DNA of 64,000 nucleotides. It comes from Bradyrhizobium mercantei (lineage in GTDB: Bacteria; Pseudomonadota; Alphaproteobacteria; Rhizobiales; Xanthobacteraceae). This document shows, piece by piece, positions 16,835-25,973 of this stretch. Under the pieces are notes generated by a model. The model ran no database searches, was not told the DNA's origin, and saw only the letters and a program-made list of their open reading frames with translations. Each line of letters begins with the position of its first letter. The stretch's first letter is position 1. The stretch spans positions 1-64,000 of the forward strand of contig NZ_MKFI01000005.1 in the NCBI RefSeq assembly GCF_001982635.1, written 5' to 3'. Position numbers and translations under genes: made by a program.

Positions 16835-18882
16835 ATGGGTAAAGCCGCGGCAAAATCCGGATCTGCGTGCAAGCAATCCTCGAGCAAGGCCGCACCGCGT
16901 CGGAAGGCAAGCGCAAAGCGAAGCGATTCTGGAAGCAAGGACCACGCGAAGACCGAAGCGGACGACAAGTCGGAACTTGTCGAGGTCGTCGCAGAAAACG
17001 GCGATCATGTCGAACCGCCGCCGCCGGAAGTCCTCGAACCCGATCCCGAATTATCGCCTGAAGAAGCCGAGGAGGCGCGCAAGGACTATTTGCTGACGCG
17101 GTTCTGGATCACCGCGCGCGGCTACTGGGGCCGCAATGGCGACCGGCTGGCGTGGCTGTTCACGATCGGCTTGCTGCTGCTGATCGTCGCCAATGTTGCC
17201 GTCCAGTACGGCATCAATGTCTGGAATCGCGCGATCTTCGATGCGATCGAGAAGCGCGACGCCGCCACTGTCTTTCACCTCACCGCGATCTTCTTCCGCT
17301 TGCGATCGGCAGCGTGCTGCTGGGCGTTGCCCAGGTATTCGGCCGCATGGCCATTCAGCGGCGCTGGCGCGCCTCGCTGACCAACACCGTCGTCACGCGC
17401 TGGCTGGCGAATGGCCGCTACTACCAGCTCAACCTCGTCGACGGCGATCACAAGAATCCGGAATACCGGATCGCGGAGGATCTGCGGATCGCAACCGATT
17501 CACCGGTCGACTTCATCGCCGGCGTAACGTCGGCGCTGCTCTCCGCCGTCACCTTCATCATCGTGCTGTGGACGATCGGCGGCGCGCTGACGCTGACGCT
17601 CGGCGGCACGTCCGTGACCGTCCCGGGCTTTCTTGTCGTCGCCGCGATCGTCTATGCCGCGATCGCGTCCGGCTCGATCATGGCGATCGGGCGCCGCTTC
17701 GCGCAGATTTCCGAGGACAAGAACCAGGCGGAGGCCGAATTCCGCTACGTCCTGACCAGGGTGCGCGAGAACGGAGAAAGCATCGCGCTGCTCGGCGGCG
17801 AGACCGAGGAGCGCGACGGCATCGACAGGACGTTCTCGAATGTGCTGCGGCAATGGGCGCGGCTCGCCGGTCAGCACATGCGCACGACGCTGGTGTCGCA
17901 GGGGTCGAGTCTGATTGCGCCGGTGGTACCGTTGCTGCTGTGCGCGCCGAAATTCCTCGACGGCAGCATGACGCTCGGCCAGGTGATGCAGGCGGCCTCC
18001 GCCTTCACCATCGTGCAGGCCGCGTTCGGCTGGCTGGTCGACAATTATCCGCGCCTCGCCGACTGGAACGCCTGCGCCCGCCGCATCGCGTCGCTGATGA
18101 TGTCGCTCGACGGACTCGAACGCGCCGAGACCGGCGACGGCTTCGGCCGCATCAAGCGCGGCGAGACCGCGGGCGAGGCCATGCTGAGCCTCAACGACCT
18201 CTCCGTCACGCTCGACGACGGCACCGCCGTGGTCGGGGAAACCGAGGTCGTGATCGAGCCGGGCGAGCGGCTGCTGGTCGCCGGCGAATCCGGCACCGGC
18301 AAAAGCACGCTGGTGCGCGCCATCGCCGGGTTGTGGCCATGGGGCGGCGGCAGCGTCAGCCTGCACGCGGACCGCCGCCTGTTCATGCTGCCGCAAAAGC
18401 CTTACGTGCCGTCGGGCACGCCGCGGCGCGCCGTGGCCTATCCCGGCGCGGCGGAGGACTGGAGCGTCGAGGAGATCGGCGATGCCTTGCACAAGGTCGG
18501 CCTCGACCATCTCAAGGAGAAGATCGAGGAGGACGCGCCGTGGGACCAGACGCTGTCCGGCGGCGAGAAGCAGCGGCTCGCCTTTGCCCGCCTGCTGCTG
18601 CACAGTCCCGACATCGTGGTGCTCGACGAGGCGACCTCGGCGCTCGACGAGAAGAGCCAGGACAAGATGATGCAGATGGTGACGGCGGAATTGCCGAAGG
18701 CGACCATTGTCAGCGTCGCGCATCGCGTCGAGCTGGAGGCCTTTCATAGCCGCAAGATCGTGCTGGAGCGACGCAAGGGCGGCGCCAGGCTGGTCAGCGA
18801 TGTCGATCTGATCCCGCGCAAGGGCAGGCGACGATTGCTCGGGAGCTTCCTGCGGCAGCGGCAGACCGGCAAGGCCGCATAA
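16835..18882 (+). pseudogene. ABC transporter permease/ATP-binding half-transporter (YddA/SbmA-like), frameshifted
   Basis: The reading frame starting at ATG 16835 (a Lys/Ser-rich N-tail, then the first membrane helix) runs only to about 17296. The remainder, with the ABC_membrane_2-type permease region and the ATPase domain, continues in the next frame to 18882. A single missing C in TTCTTC(C)CGCTTGCG at 17291-17304 explains it: restoring it gives AIFFPLAIGSVLLGV. The ATPase has Walker A GESGTGKST, signature LSGGEKQRLAF and Walker B VVLDEATSALDE, all intact. Repaired length is about 680 residues. It is either a recent inactivation or a sequencing error. The family exports or imports peptides or very-long-chain acyl compounds. 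Confidence 0.85.
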
Positions 18883-18912
18883 CGGACGTTGGCGCTCCCG
18901 GCAAAACCGGCT

Positions 18913-19770
18913 ATGCATGCCGCGCTTTCGATGAGGCCATGCGTGATACCCAGCAACGACATTTCGCCGGCGCCGTTCGGCGCCTTCGCGCCCAATGCGG
19001 CGCAGGCCACGATCATCCGGCTTGCGCATGGCTCGGGATTGAAGCGCGGCGCGTTCCGGCCCTGGCTGTCGCGGCTGGTCAATCTGTTCGGCGCGGGGCC
19101 GCTGGACGTCACCTATCAAGGCGCGTCGTTCCGCTTCTATCATCAGGCGAGCGCGACCGAGCGCGGCGCGCTGTTCAATCCCGATTACAATCTTGAAGAG
19201 CTCGCCTTCCTGCGGGCGCATGTCGGCGCTGGCGGCACCTTCGTCGATCTCGGCGCCAATGTCGGCACCTATGCGCTGGCGCTGGCGCGCGATGTCGGGC
19301 CCAATGGCAAGGTGATTGCGATCGAGCCGCATCCGGTGACGCATGCCCGGCTCAAGTTCAACACGCAGGCCTCCGGCTATAAGCAGGTGCGCCTGGTTGC
19401 GGCGGCGGCCGGCCCCGTCGACGGCGAGCTGATGATCGAGACCGACGGCGACAATCTGGGCGCCAGCCACATCGTCACCGGCACACCCACCGGCAAGGCG
19501 TTCAAGGTGCCGTCGCTGCGGCTGCAACGCATTCTCGATGAGGCCGGCGCCGAAAAGGTCGACGCGCTGAAGATCGACGTCGAGGGATTCGAGGATCGCG
19601 TACTCACCGGCTTCTTCCGCGACGCGCCGGAGCAGCTGTGGCCGCGCGCGGTCGTGATCGAGCATCTGTCAAAGGACGAATGGACCGACGACTGCATTGC
19701 GGACATGCACACGCGTGGTTACGTCGATCAGGGCCGGACGCGCAGCAACACGCTGCTGGTACGGGACTGA
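18913..19770 (+). CDS. FkbM family methyltransferase
   Basis: A protein of about 285 residues. The SAM-binding motif I is FVDLGANVGTYALALA near residue 108, followed by VIAIEPHPVTHARLKFN and, further on, the FkbM-type LKIDVEGFEDRVLTGF, which is the best family marker. FkbM enzymes O-methylate sugars or polyketides; the substrate here is unknown. The frame opens at TTG 18889, only 6 bp after the ABC gene's stop. ATG 18913 is my preferred start, and ATG 18931 is possible. It is probably co-transcribed with the broken ABC gene. Confidence 0.8.
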   Translation: MHAALSMRPCVIPSNDISPAPFGAFAPNAAQATIIRLAHGSGLKRGAFRPWLSRLVNLFGAGPLDVTYQGASFRFYHQASATERGALFNPDYNLEELAFLRAHVGAGGTFVDLGANVGTYALALARDVGPNGKVIAIEPHPVTHARLKFNTQASGYKQVRLVAAAAGPVDGELMIETDGDNLGASHIVTGTPTGKAFKVPSLRLQRILDEAGAEKVDALKIDVEGFEDRVLTGFFRDAPEQLWPRAVVIEHLSKDEWTDDCIADMHTRGYVDQGRTRSNTLLVRD

Positions 19771-19848
19771 GCAAAGCGACCTCCCCTTTCCATGGGAAGG
19801 TGAAGCGAGAACGCGGATGCAAATTCATCACGACGAGGGAGGCGCGCG

Positions 19849-20235
19849 ATGATCGACCATATCGGCTTTTCGGTCTCTGACTACGATCGCGCGAAGGCAT
19901 TCTACCAGGCGGCGCTGGCGCCACTCGATTACGGTCTGATCATGGAAGTGCCCGCCGAGGTGACGGGGCATGCGCCTGCGGCGGGCTTCGGCGCCAACGG
20001 CAAGCCGGACTTCTGGATCGGCGGCGAAGGCGCGATGAACAAGCCGGTGCATATCGCGATCACCGCCAAGGACCGCGCTACCGTCGACGCCTTCTACAAG
20101 GCCGCGATGGCAGCCGGCGGTCGCGACAACGGCGCGCCCGGCATTCGCGCGCATTATCACCCGAACTATTACGGCGCGTTCGTGCTCGACCCCGACGGCC
20201 ACAACATCGAGGCGGTCTGCCACACGCCTGGCTGA
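19849..20235 (+). CDS. VOC family (glyoxalase/bleomycin-resistance fold) protein
   Basis: A 128-residue single-domain metalloenzyme-like protein. It shows the two beta-alpha-beta-beta-beta modules of the VOC fold: MIDHIGFSVSDYDRAKAFY at the N-terminus and HIAITAKDRATVDAFYKAA near residue 65, ending with FVLDPDGHNIEAVCH. Metal ligands are plausibly the His of IDHIGF, the His of PVHIAI and the Glu of NIEAV. The substrate is unknown. A strong GAGGGAGG ribosome site lies 8 bp upstream. Bases 19771-19805 between it and the FkbM gene hold a fragment of the intergenic repeat seen at 22858-22980. Confidence 0.85.
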   Translation: MIDHIGFSVSDYDRAKAFYQAALAPLDYGLIMEVPAEVTGHAPAAGFGANGKPDFWIGGEGAMNKPVHIAITAKDRATVDAFYKAAMAAGGRDNGAPGIRAHYHPNYYGAFVLDPDGHNIEAVCHTPG

Positions 20236-20408
20236 GGCGGAAACGCCAGGCTCTGCCAGGCGCGGGCAGGACATTCGGCGAATCACCGGCGCGCGGACCG
20301 TCGGGCCCGCCGCCTGCGACAGATCGCCCGCGCGGGCGATAAATCACCCTCGCGCCTCAGTTCCAGATCGATTGCGAATGTGTCGAAGCGTTTCTTCTGA
20401 ATGTCCAG

Positions 20409-20438
20409 TGAACAAAGACACATGCAACCCGTTATAAT
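20409..20438 (+). promoter_or_regulatory. Candidate sigma70-type promoter for the OmpA-family gene
   Basis: TGAACA (20409-20414), an 18-bp spacer and a perfect TATAAT (20433-20438) lie about 137 bp upstream of the OmpA-family ATG. This is the only strong promoter-like feature in the 339-bp gap 20236-20574; the rest of that gap shows nothing recognisable. Confidence 0.4.
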
Positions 20439-20574
20439 GTCGAAATAAACTTCGTCGAAGATTCGGCGCTCGCCACAATCCGGCCTAACGGCTGGCAATT
20501 CATCGTCCTGCCGAATTGTTCGGCTTTCACGTTCTTTCCTTCCTGCCCAGACTTTCCGCCGGGGACTCCAAGAC

Positions 20575-22797
20575 ATGACAAAGCTTCGTCTCGTGCTGCT
20601 TGCCACGACTGCGCTGACGGTGATGCAGTTCGCCACCTCAGCGTCGCACGCCCAATCCTCGCCGCTGATCGTCGCACAGGCACAGCAGAAGGAAGAACTC
20701 GGACCGGACGGAAAGCCGAAGCCGCGGCCGGCACCAGGCGCGCCCGCACATCCGGCACCGCCGGCCGCAGCGCCTCATCCGCAGGCACCGCCTCCTGCAG
20801 CCGCGCCGCATCCGGCCCCGCCGCCGGCCGCAGCGCCCGCGCGCCCGACGCCACCCGCAGCACCTGCACGGCCCGAGCCGCCGGCCGCTGCACCCGCAAA
20901 GCCGACGCCGCCTCCGGCAGCCGCACCGCATCCGGCGCCCGCACGGCCTGAACCGCCTGCCGCGCGCCCGGCAACGCCGCCGCCGCCCGCGGCTGCGCCC
21001 GCCAAGCCTGCGACGCCGCCGCCACCCGCAGCAGCACCCGCGAAACCTGCGACGCCACCGCCGCCGGCGGCGGCCCCCGCTCATCCCACGCCGACCCCGC
21101 CGCCGCCTGCGGCTGCACCGCAACGGCCGGGCACGCCGCCGACGCCAGCGCCAGGGGCCGCGCGCACACCGCCGGCTCCCGCGCCGGGCGCCGCCGCGCC
21201 GGCAGCACCGGGTGCCGCCCCCGCAGCACGCCCCGGCACCCCGCCCGCGGCCGCAACGCCTGCACCGGCCGCAACGCCGGCGCCGGGAGCTCCGACGACG
21301 GCGCCGGCCGAACGCCGGCCTGGCGATCGTCCGGGTGGTGAACGTGGTGAACGTCCTGGCGGTGCCAAGCAACCGCCGGGCACACCGCCCGCCGCGACAT
21401 CGCCGGCAACACCGAGCACGGCACCGACAGCACCGGGTGCCGCTCCCGCGGCACGCCCCGTCACGCCGCCTGCGGCCGCAACGCCAACGCCGGCCGCCCC
21501 CGCAACGCCGGGCGCCGCAACTCCGGCCCCGGGTCAGCAGGGACGTCCGGCCACGACACCTGGAACGCCTGCGGCACCTGGAGCAGCGATGGGCGCGCCC
21601 GGCGCGGCACCGGCTCCGGCCCAGCAGGCACGCCCGGGCGCTGCGCCGGGCCTAACGCCGGCCCAGGGCGCCGCCATGGGCGCGCCGGCACCGTCGGTCG
21701 TTCCCGGCTCGGCAGCCGCAACGCCGCCGCCCGGCCGCGCGCAATACACGCCGCCGACGGTCGCGCCGGCGTTCCGGGCCGCGCCTGCCGTCGCAGCGCC
21801 GCTGCCGCCGCCGCCGCGGCATGACAACATCAAGCCGCTCGCGATCGGCGCCGCGGTCGGGGCCGGCGTGGTCGCCGGCGCCATCATCGGCGGCTCGATC
21901 GCCGAGCTGCACAACCAGCGGCAGGAGGTCGTCGAAGGCGGCCGCACCATCTACACCGAGCCGGACCGCGTCATCATCCGCGATCCGGGCGGGCAGGCCT
22001 ATGTGCGGGGCGACGACGTCTATCGCTTCCGCTATGGCGCACGCGACATCCGCACCGAGACGATCGGCGGCGAGACCCGCACCGTCGTGGTGCGCCCCGA
22101 CGGCAGCGAGATCATCACGGTGGTCGGGTCGGACGGCCAGATGCTGCGCCGTATCCGCAGGGATCCCGGCGGGCGCGAGCTCGTCATCATCGACAACAGC
22201 TATCGCGATCCGCGTGCGGTCGGCGGCTTCTATGTCGACGTGCCGCCGCCGGTGGTCAACATTCCCTATGATCGCTACATCGTCGACGCGCAGGAGGCGT
22301 CACCGGACGTGATCTACGAGACCATGGAGGCACCGCCGGTGCAGCGGATCGATCGGCGCTACTCGCTCGAAGAGATCCGCTACAGCCCCAATGTCCGCAT
22401 GCAGATGCCGAGCATCGACGTCAACACGATCAACTTCGACTCGGGATCGTGGACCATTCCGCCGGACCAGGCGGCGAGGCTGCAGGTGATCGCCGACGGC
22501 CTCAACCGGGCCATCCAGCGCAATCCGCGCGAGGTGTTCCTGATCGAAGGCCATACGGATGCGACCGGCAACGACACCGACAATCTGTCGCTGTCCGACC
22601 GCCGCGCGCAGTCTGCCGCCGAGTTGCTGACGCAGCAGTTCGGCGTGCCGGCGGAAAACCTGACCTCGCAGGGCTACGGCTCGCAATATCTGAAGGAGCA
22701 GACCGACGGACCGAGCCGCATCAACCGGCGCGTCACCGTCCGCCGCATCACCCCGCTGCTCAACGGCGGCACCGCCTCCGCCGCTCCGCCGCGCTGA
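20575..22797 (+). CDS. OmpA family outer-membrane/peptidoglycan-associated protein with long Pro/Ala-rich tract
   Basis: A 740-residue exported protein. A signal peptide (about 1-26, ending at SHA-QSS) is followed by a low-complexity Ala/Pro/Thr tract (about 50-410), a hydrophobic glycine-zipper-like stretch (AIGAAVGAGVVAGAIIGGSI, about 423-442), a middle domain (about 450-610), and a C-terminal OmpA domain (about 620-735). The last has INFDSGSWTIPPDQ, EGHTDATGNDTDNLSLSDRR and the peptidoglycan-binding Asp/Arg pattern. The tract probably spans the periplasm or the wall. It stands alone and is closed by a strong terminator. Confidence 0.85.
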   Translation: MTKLRLVLLATTALTVMQFATSASHAQSSPLIVAQAQQKEELGPDGKPKPRPAPGAPAHPAPPAAAPHPQAPPPAAAPHPAPPPAAAPARPTPPAAPARPEPPAAAPAKPTPPPAAAPHPAPARPEPPAARPATPPPPAAAPAKPATPPPPAAAPAKPATPPPPAAAPAHPTPTPPPPAAAPQRPGTPPTPAPGAARTPPAPAPGAAAPAAPGAAPAARPGTPPAAATPAPAATPAPGAPTTAPAERRPGDRPGGERGERPGGAKQPPGTPPAATSPATPSTAPTAPGAAPAARPVTPPAAATPTPAAPATPGAATPAPGQQGRPATTPGTPAAPGAAMGAPGAAPAPAQQARPGAAPGLTPAQGAAMGAPAPSVVPGSAAATPPPGRAQYTPPTVAPAFRAAPAVAAPLPPPPRHDNIKPLAIGAAVGAGVVAGAIIGGSIAELHNQRQEVVEGGRTIYTEPDRVIIRDPGGQAYVRGDDVYRFRYGARDIRTETIGGETRTVVVRPDGSEIITVVGSDGQMLRRIRRDPGGRELVIIDNSYRDPRAVGGFYVDVPPPVVNIPYDRYIVDAQEASPDVIYETMEAPPVQRIDRRYSLEEIRYSPNVRMQMPSIDVNTINFDSGSWTIPPDQAARLQVIADGLNRAIQRNPREVFLIEGHTDATGNDTDNLSLSDRRAQSAAELLTQQFGVPAENLTSQGYGSQYLKEQTDGPSRINRRVTVRRITPLLNGGTASAAPPR
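20720..21815 (+). repeat. Low-complexity GC-rich tract coding for Pro/Ala repeats
   Basis: About 1.1 kb within the OmpA-family gene made of degenerate short units, for example CCGCCG, GCACCCGC and PPAAAPAKPATP-type motifs, some repeated exactly (the AAAPAKPATPPPP unit occurs in tandem). Such DNA is prone to slippage and length variation between strains. Confidence 0.8.
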
Positions 22798-22820
22798 GCC
22801 GGCGAGACATCGGAAGACGA

Positions 22821-22854
22821 AATGGCCGGGAGCGATCCCGGCCATTTTTGTTTC
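22821..22854 (+). terminator. Intrinsic terminator after the OmpA-family gene
   Basis: A perfect 11-bp stem AATGGCCGGGA/TCCCGGCCATT with a GCGA tetraloop, followed by TTTTGTTTC, 24 bp after the stop codon. It is the clearest Rho-independent terminator in the window. Confidence 0.9.
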
Positions 22855-22857
22855 TTC

Positions 22858-22980
22858 TCCTTCCCCCTGGAAGGGGGAAGGTCGGGATGGGGGTCCAGCC
22901 GCAGAGACGGTGTCTGCGGAGAGAGCAGATCCCCACCCGCTTTGCTCTGGCGAGCAAAGCGACCTCCCCTTTTCAAGGGG
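22858..22980. repeat. Intergenic repeat (gaaggtcgggatggggg ... gcgagcaaagcgacctcccc type)
   Basis: An inverted-repeat-bearing element bounded by CCTTCCCCCTGG-like and CCCTTTTCAAGGGG ends. An inverted second copy lies at 33187-33309 and a fragment at 19771-19805. It lies between the OmpA terminator and the alkaline phosphatase gene; it has no coding potential. Confidence 0.75.
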
Positions 22981-23034
22981 ATGTTGGACAAGCGTCGTCG
23001 CTGACACCAAACCTCCAACAGCAACCCTCGCTCG

Positions 23035-24789
23035 TCATTTCCCCGCACCCAATCCCAGCGCCTCGACCATCACGCGAAACACCTCGGTGTTGTCCATCGA
23101 GCCGTGAACGCGCTCGCTGCCCGGCCCGGTCGCGGTGAGGATGACGTCCTCGCCGGAATGCACGCTGGCGCCGATCATCGCCGGCAGATTGCCGAAGCGC
23201 AGCACGACGCCGGGCACGTCCTTGTACTTGTCGTTGGCCTTGAAGGTGTCGGGCTGGTCGCCCTTCACGGTCGGCTCGTTCGGATCGTCGAGCTTCGGGC
23301 GGAACGTCTCGTAGTGGTCCGGCAGGCTGGCCGAGAAGATCGCAAGCCGCCTGGAGACATCGACGCGTGACGGATAGCCCTCCGCATCCGCCGCCGGGTA
23401 ATTCGGGAAGCCGGCCTTCTCATAGACGCCGACGCGCTCGCGCAGCGGCACGTTGGGCGACGCAGTCATGTCGTCATTGATGGTGCCGACCAGGCTGTTC
23501 GGATGGTTGTGATCGGCCACGACCAGAAACAACGTGTCATCGTTGCGCGCTTTCGCCCAGTCCTTTGCCAGCCGCACCGCATTGTCGAGCATGATGGTAT
23601 CGTAGACCGCGCGCTCCATGTCGAGCAGATGGGCGTATTTGTCGATCAGGCCGGACTCGACCATCAGGAAGAAGCCGGGCTCGTGCTTCGACAGCACCGT
23701 GAGCGCAGCCTGGACCTGCTCGGTCAAATCGGGCTGCTCGGGGAATTTCTTGACGCCACCACCCTTGAGGAATTTGCGGTCGAGCGCGCCGTCCATGTTG
23801 CCGGGCGCGAACAGGCCGAGCAATTGCCGGGTCTCCGGCTTCGCGGCCAGCGCGTTCAGCTCGCTCGCGGTGGTCGCGACCGGATAGCCGGCGTCGCGGA
23901 AGCGCGCGAGATAATCGACATCGTCCCTGCGTTTCGATCCCGCCGCGGACTGCGGCAGGAAGTTCGCGGAGCCGCCGCCCATCAGCACGTCGGGCCTGGC
24001 ATCGAAATATTGCGCGACGATCGCATCATAGGCGGCGCGGCGGCGGGTGTGCGCAACCATCGCCGCCGGCGTCGCGTCCTCGACCTCGGTGTTGGTGACG
24101 ATGCCGACGGCGAGGCCCGCCCGCTTCGCGAGGCTCGCAATGGTCTCGACCCTGGGATCGTCGAGCGGATCGGGCGTTCGATCGGCATAGACGCCGAGCG
24201 CATTGACCGCGGCCTTGTGGCCGGTGGCGTAGGCGCTCGCGGCATTCGCCGAATCGGTGATGATCGAATCCGAGCCTGCGGTCGCCACCAGCGCCATCTG
24301 CGGCATGTCGTCGATCGCGAGCTTGCCGCGGCTCTTACCTTCAGCGATTCCCTTCGAGAGGATTCGGGCGGCGACGCGGTGCGCCGGCGACATCCCGTCG
24401 CCGATGAACAGGATCACGTTCTTCGCCTTGCGCGGCCCGGTGTCGTAGACGGTCCAGGTCACCGCGCGGCTCTGCGCGCCGTCGCTGACCTCGACGGTTA
24501 CAGGGCCGGGTTTGGCGAGCGAGACATCGCGCAACAGCAATGCCGACTGGTCCCGGCCGGCCTCGCGCGCGGTGAAGATGCCGGACTGGCCGAACACCGC
24601 GGCATGATCCATGCCGTTCAGCGTGACTTTGAGCTTGGCCTGATCGACCACGCCGGGAAGCTCGACCTTGAAGTCGAATTTCGACCCCGCGAGGATATCG
24701 GCGCGATCGATCGGATAGATGGTCTGCGCGAGTGCCGGCACCGCCGACAACAGCAGGGTGACGGCCACGCCGGTTACTTGCTTGATCAT
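23035..24789 (-). CDS. Alkaline phosphatase (PhoA family), exported
   Basis: A 584-residue protein with an N-terminal signal peptide (MIKQVTGVAVTLLLSAVPAL, cleavage after ALA-Q). An N-terminal beta domain of about 110 residues precedes the PF00245-type core: NVILFIGDGMS (metal Asp), the nucleophile region ITDSANAASAYATGHKA near residue 180, ESGLIDKYAH (metal ligands) and VVADHNHPNS. It hydrolyses phosphate monoesters in the periplasm. ATG 24789 is chosen because the open frame upstream lacks a signal sequence or similarity. No Pho-box was found in front of it. Confidence 0.9.
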   Translation of the reverse strand: MIKQVTGVAVTLLLSAVPALAQTIYPIDRADILAGSKFDFKVELPGVVDQAKLKVTLNGMDHAAVFGQSGIFTAREAGRDQSALLLRDVSLAKPGPVTVEVSDGAQSRAVTWTVYDTGPRKAKNVILFIGDGMSPAHRVAARILSKGIAEGKSRGKLAIDDMPQMALVATAGSDSIITDSANAASAYATGHKAAVNALGVYADRTPDPLDDPRVETIASLAKRAGLAVGIVTNTEVEDATPAAMVAHTRRRAAYDAIVAQYFDARPDVLMGGGSANFLPQSAAGSKRRDDVDYLARFRDAGYPVATTASELNALAAKPETRQLLGLFAPGNMDGALDRKFLKGGGVKKFPEQPDLTEQVQAALTVLSKHEPGFFLMVESGLIDKYAHLLDMERAVYDTIMLDNAVRLAKDWAKARNDDTLFLVVADHNHPNSLVGTINDDMTASPNVPLRERVGVYEKAGFPNYPAADAEGYPSRVDVSRRLAIFSASLPDHYETFRPKLDDPNEPTVKGDQPDTFKANDKYKDVPGVVLRFGNLPAMIGASVHSGEDVILTATGPGSERVHGSMDNTEVFRVMVEALGLGAGK

Positions 24790-24892
24790 GATCGATGCTC
24801 CGCCCCTCGCGCACGATGCGCAGGGGGCGGAGGCTAGTGGCGACGGATGACGCCGCAATGAGGCGGCGCCGGGACGTATTGCCGCAAGGGCG

Positions 24893-25258
24893 TCAGCGCG
24901 CCATCTGCTGCGGATCGTAGAAGAAGCGCTCCTCGACCAGTTCCTCGCCGCGCCAGGTCTGCCAGGCGACCTCCTCCATGCTGCGGACCTTGCCGTCCTT
25001 GCCGGTGAACTCGAACCGCCAGCAGATCGCCGAATGATCGCCGTCGAGCAGCAGCGGCCCGAGCCGCGTGGTTTTGACGCCGGAGACCGCGGCCAGCACC
25101 GCCGCCTCACGCGCCGCCAGCGCCTCGCGGCCGACGCGCCATTCGCCGTCGTTCTCCTGAGTGCGGGCATCGGTCGAGTAAAAGTTCCTGATCGCGCCAA
25201 CATGATTGTTGGATTCGACCGTGTCAGCGAAGGCTTGCAGCGTCTTGAGCGAGGGCAT
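24893..25258 (-). CDS. SnoaL/NTF2-like fold protein
   Basis: A 121-residue single-domain protein with the cone-shaped NTF2-like pattern: an N-terminal helix (LQAFADTVESNNHVGAIRNF), then YSTDARTQENDGEWRVGREA, and C-terminal strands (CWRFEFTGKDGK, VAWQTWRGEELVEERFFYD). This fold is used for isomerases, hydrolases and binding proteins; the function is unknown. The start at ATG 25258 has GGAGAG 8 bp upstream. It is divergent from the TetR gene across a double operator, so it is very probably the target of that repressor. Confidence 0.8.
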   Translation of the reverse strand: MPSLKTLQAFADTVESNNHVGAIRNFYSTDARTQENDGEWRVGREALAAREAAVLAAVSGVKTTRLGPLLLDGDHSAICWRFEFTGKDGKVRSMEEVAWQTWRGEELVEERFFYDPQQMAR

Positions 25259-25271
25259 GGGCACTCTCCAT

Positions 25272-25313
25272 TTACCGACTAATGGTCGATATTTATCGAC
25301 TGGCAGTCGGTAA
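25272..25313. promoter_or_regulatory. Twin palindromic operators between NTF2-like gene and tetR-type gene
   Basis: Two 13-bp dyads share the half-site CGACT: CGACT-AAT-GGTCG (25276-25288) and CGACT-GGC-AGTCG (25297-25309). Their centres are 21 bp apart, about two helical turns. The outer TTACCGACT/AGTCGGTAA (25272-25280 and 25305-25313) extends the symmetry. The first site lies 14 bp upstream of the NTF2-like start on the minus strand. This is the layout expected for two TetR dimers on one face of the DNA. Confidence 0.7.
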
Positions 25314-25354
25314 GTCAACTGGCGCCGCTGCGGAACCTGGGCTAGAGATGCGGG

Positions 25355-25942
25355 ATGGCAACCCAGGCCGAACGGCGCGAGAAAACCAGAGCTGCGATCG
25401 TCAAGGCGGCGCGGCGCATCTTTGGCGAGCGCGGCTTTGCGGCGACGACGATGGACGACATCGCCACCGGAGCGCGCGTCGCCAAGGGCGCGGTCTATCA
25501 TCACTTCGCGACCAAGGAGGCGGTGTTCGCGGCGGTGTTCGAGCAGGTGTCGATCGACCTCGTCGCCGATCTCGACCGCATCTCGCGCGCCGAGAACGAT
25601 CCGCTCGCCGCGATGGCGGCGGGCACGCAGGGCTATTTCGCGGCGTGCTCGAAGGGCCCGACCGGCCAGATCATCCTGCGCGATGGCCCGGCCGTGCTCG
25701 GCTGGGAGCGCTGGCGCGAGATCGACGCCAAGCATTTCGGTGGCAAATTCCCGCGCGCGCTGGCGGCTGCGATGGACGCCGGCGTGATCGCGCAGCAGCC
25801 GATCGAGCCCCTGGCGCGGCTGCTGCTCGGCGCGGTGACGGAGGCCGCGGTCGCGGTGTCAGCGGGACCCGACATCGGCAAGACCGGCACCGATTATGCG
25901 CGCGCGTTCCGCTCGCTCTTGGATGCGCTGAGGGTGAAGTGA
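25355..25942 (+). CDS. TetR/AcrR family transcriptional regulator
   Basis: A 195-residue repressor-type protein. The N-terminal helix-turn-helix spans about residues 10-55 (KTRAAIVKAARRIFGERGF, then TTMDDIATGARVAKGAVYHHFATKEAVF, the classic TetR signature). The C-terminal ligand domain ends in a TetR_C-like segment. It is divergent from the NTF2-like gene, and the shared region carries twin operators, so autoregulation plus control of the neighbour is likely. The inducer is unknown. Confidence 0.92.
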   Translation: MATQAERREKTRAAIVKAARRIFGERGFAATTMDDIATGARVAKGAVYHHFATKEAVFAAVFEQVSIDLVADLDRISRAENDPLAAMAAGTQGYFAACSKGPTGQIILRDGPAVLGWERWREIDAKHFGGKFPRALAAAMDAGVIAQQPIEPLARLLLGAVTEAAVAVSAGPDIGKTGTDYARAFRSLLDALRVK

Positions 25943-25973
25943 AGTTGTTTTGGCAAGCTAAGCTTGCCCTATG

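Noticed and set aside
15066..16916. A 616-codon open frame antisense to the histidine kinase
   Set aside because: It is Arg/His/Asp-rich without domains and lies over a well-supported kinase gene.
17280..17310. Programmed ribosomal frameshift in the ABC transporter gene
   Set aside because: No slippery heptamer or downstream pseudoknot is evident; a simple one-base deletion in a C-run explains the break better.
20638..21464. Cys/Arg- or Gly/Ala-rich frames antisense to the Pro/Ala tract of the OmpA gene
   Set aside because: They are products of reading low-complexity DNA on the other strand; no signal peptide or motif.
24790..24892. Pho box in front of the PhoA-type phosphatase
   Set aside because: The best stretch (GTCATCCGTCG on the minus strand) lacks the 7-4-7 spacing and matches only one half-site poorly.
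25952..25968. Terminator after the TetR gene (GGCAAGC/GCTTGCC)
   Set aside because: The stem is followed by CTATGCCC with no T-run, and the palindrome could arise by chance next to the repeat at 25974.
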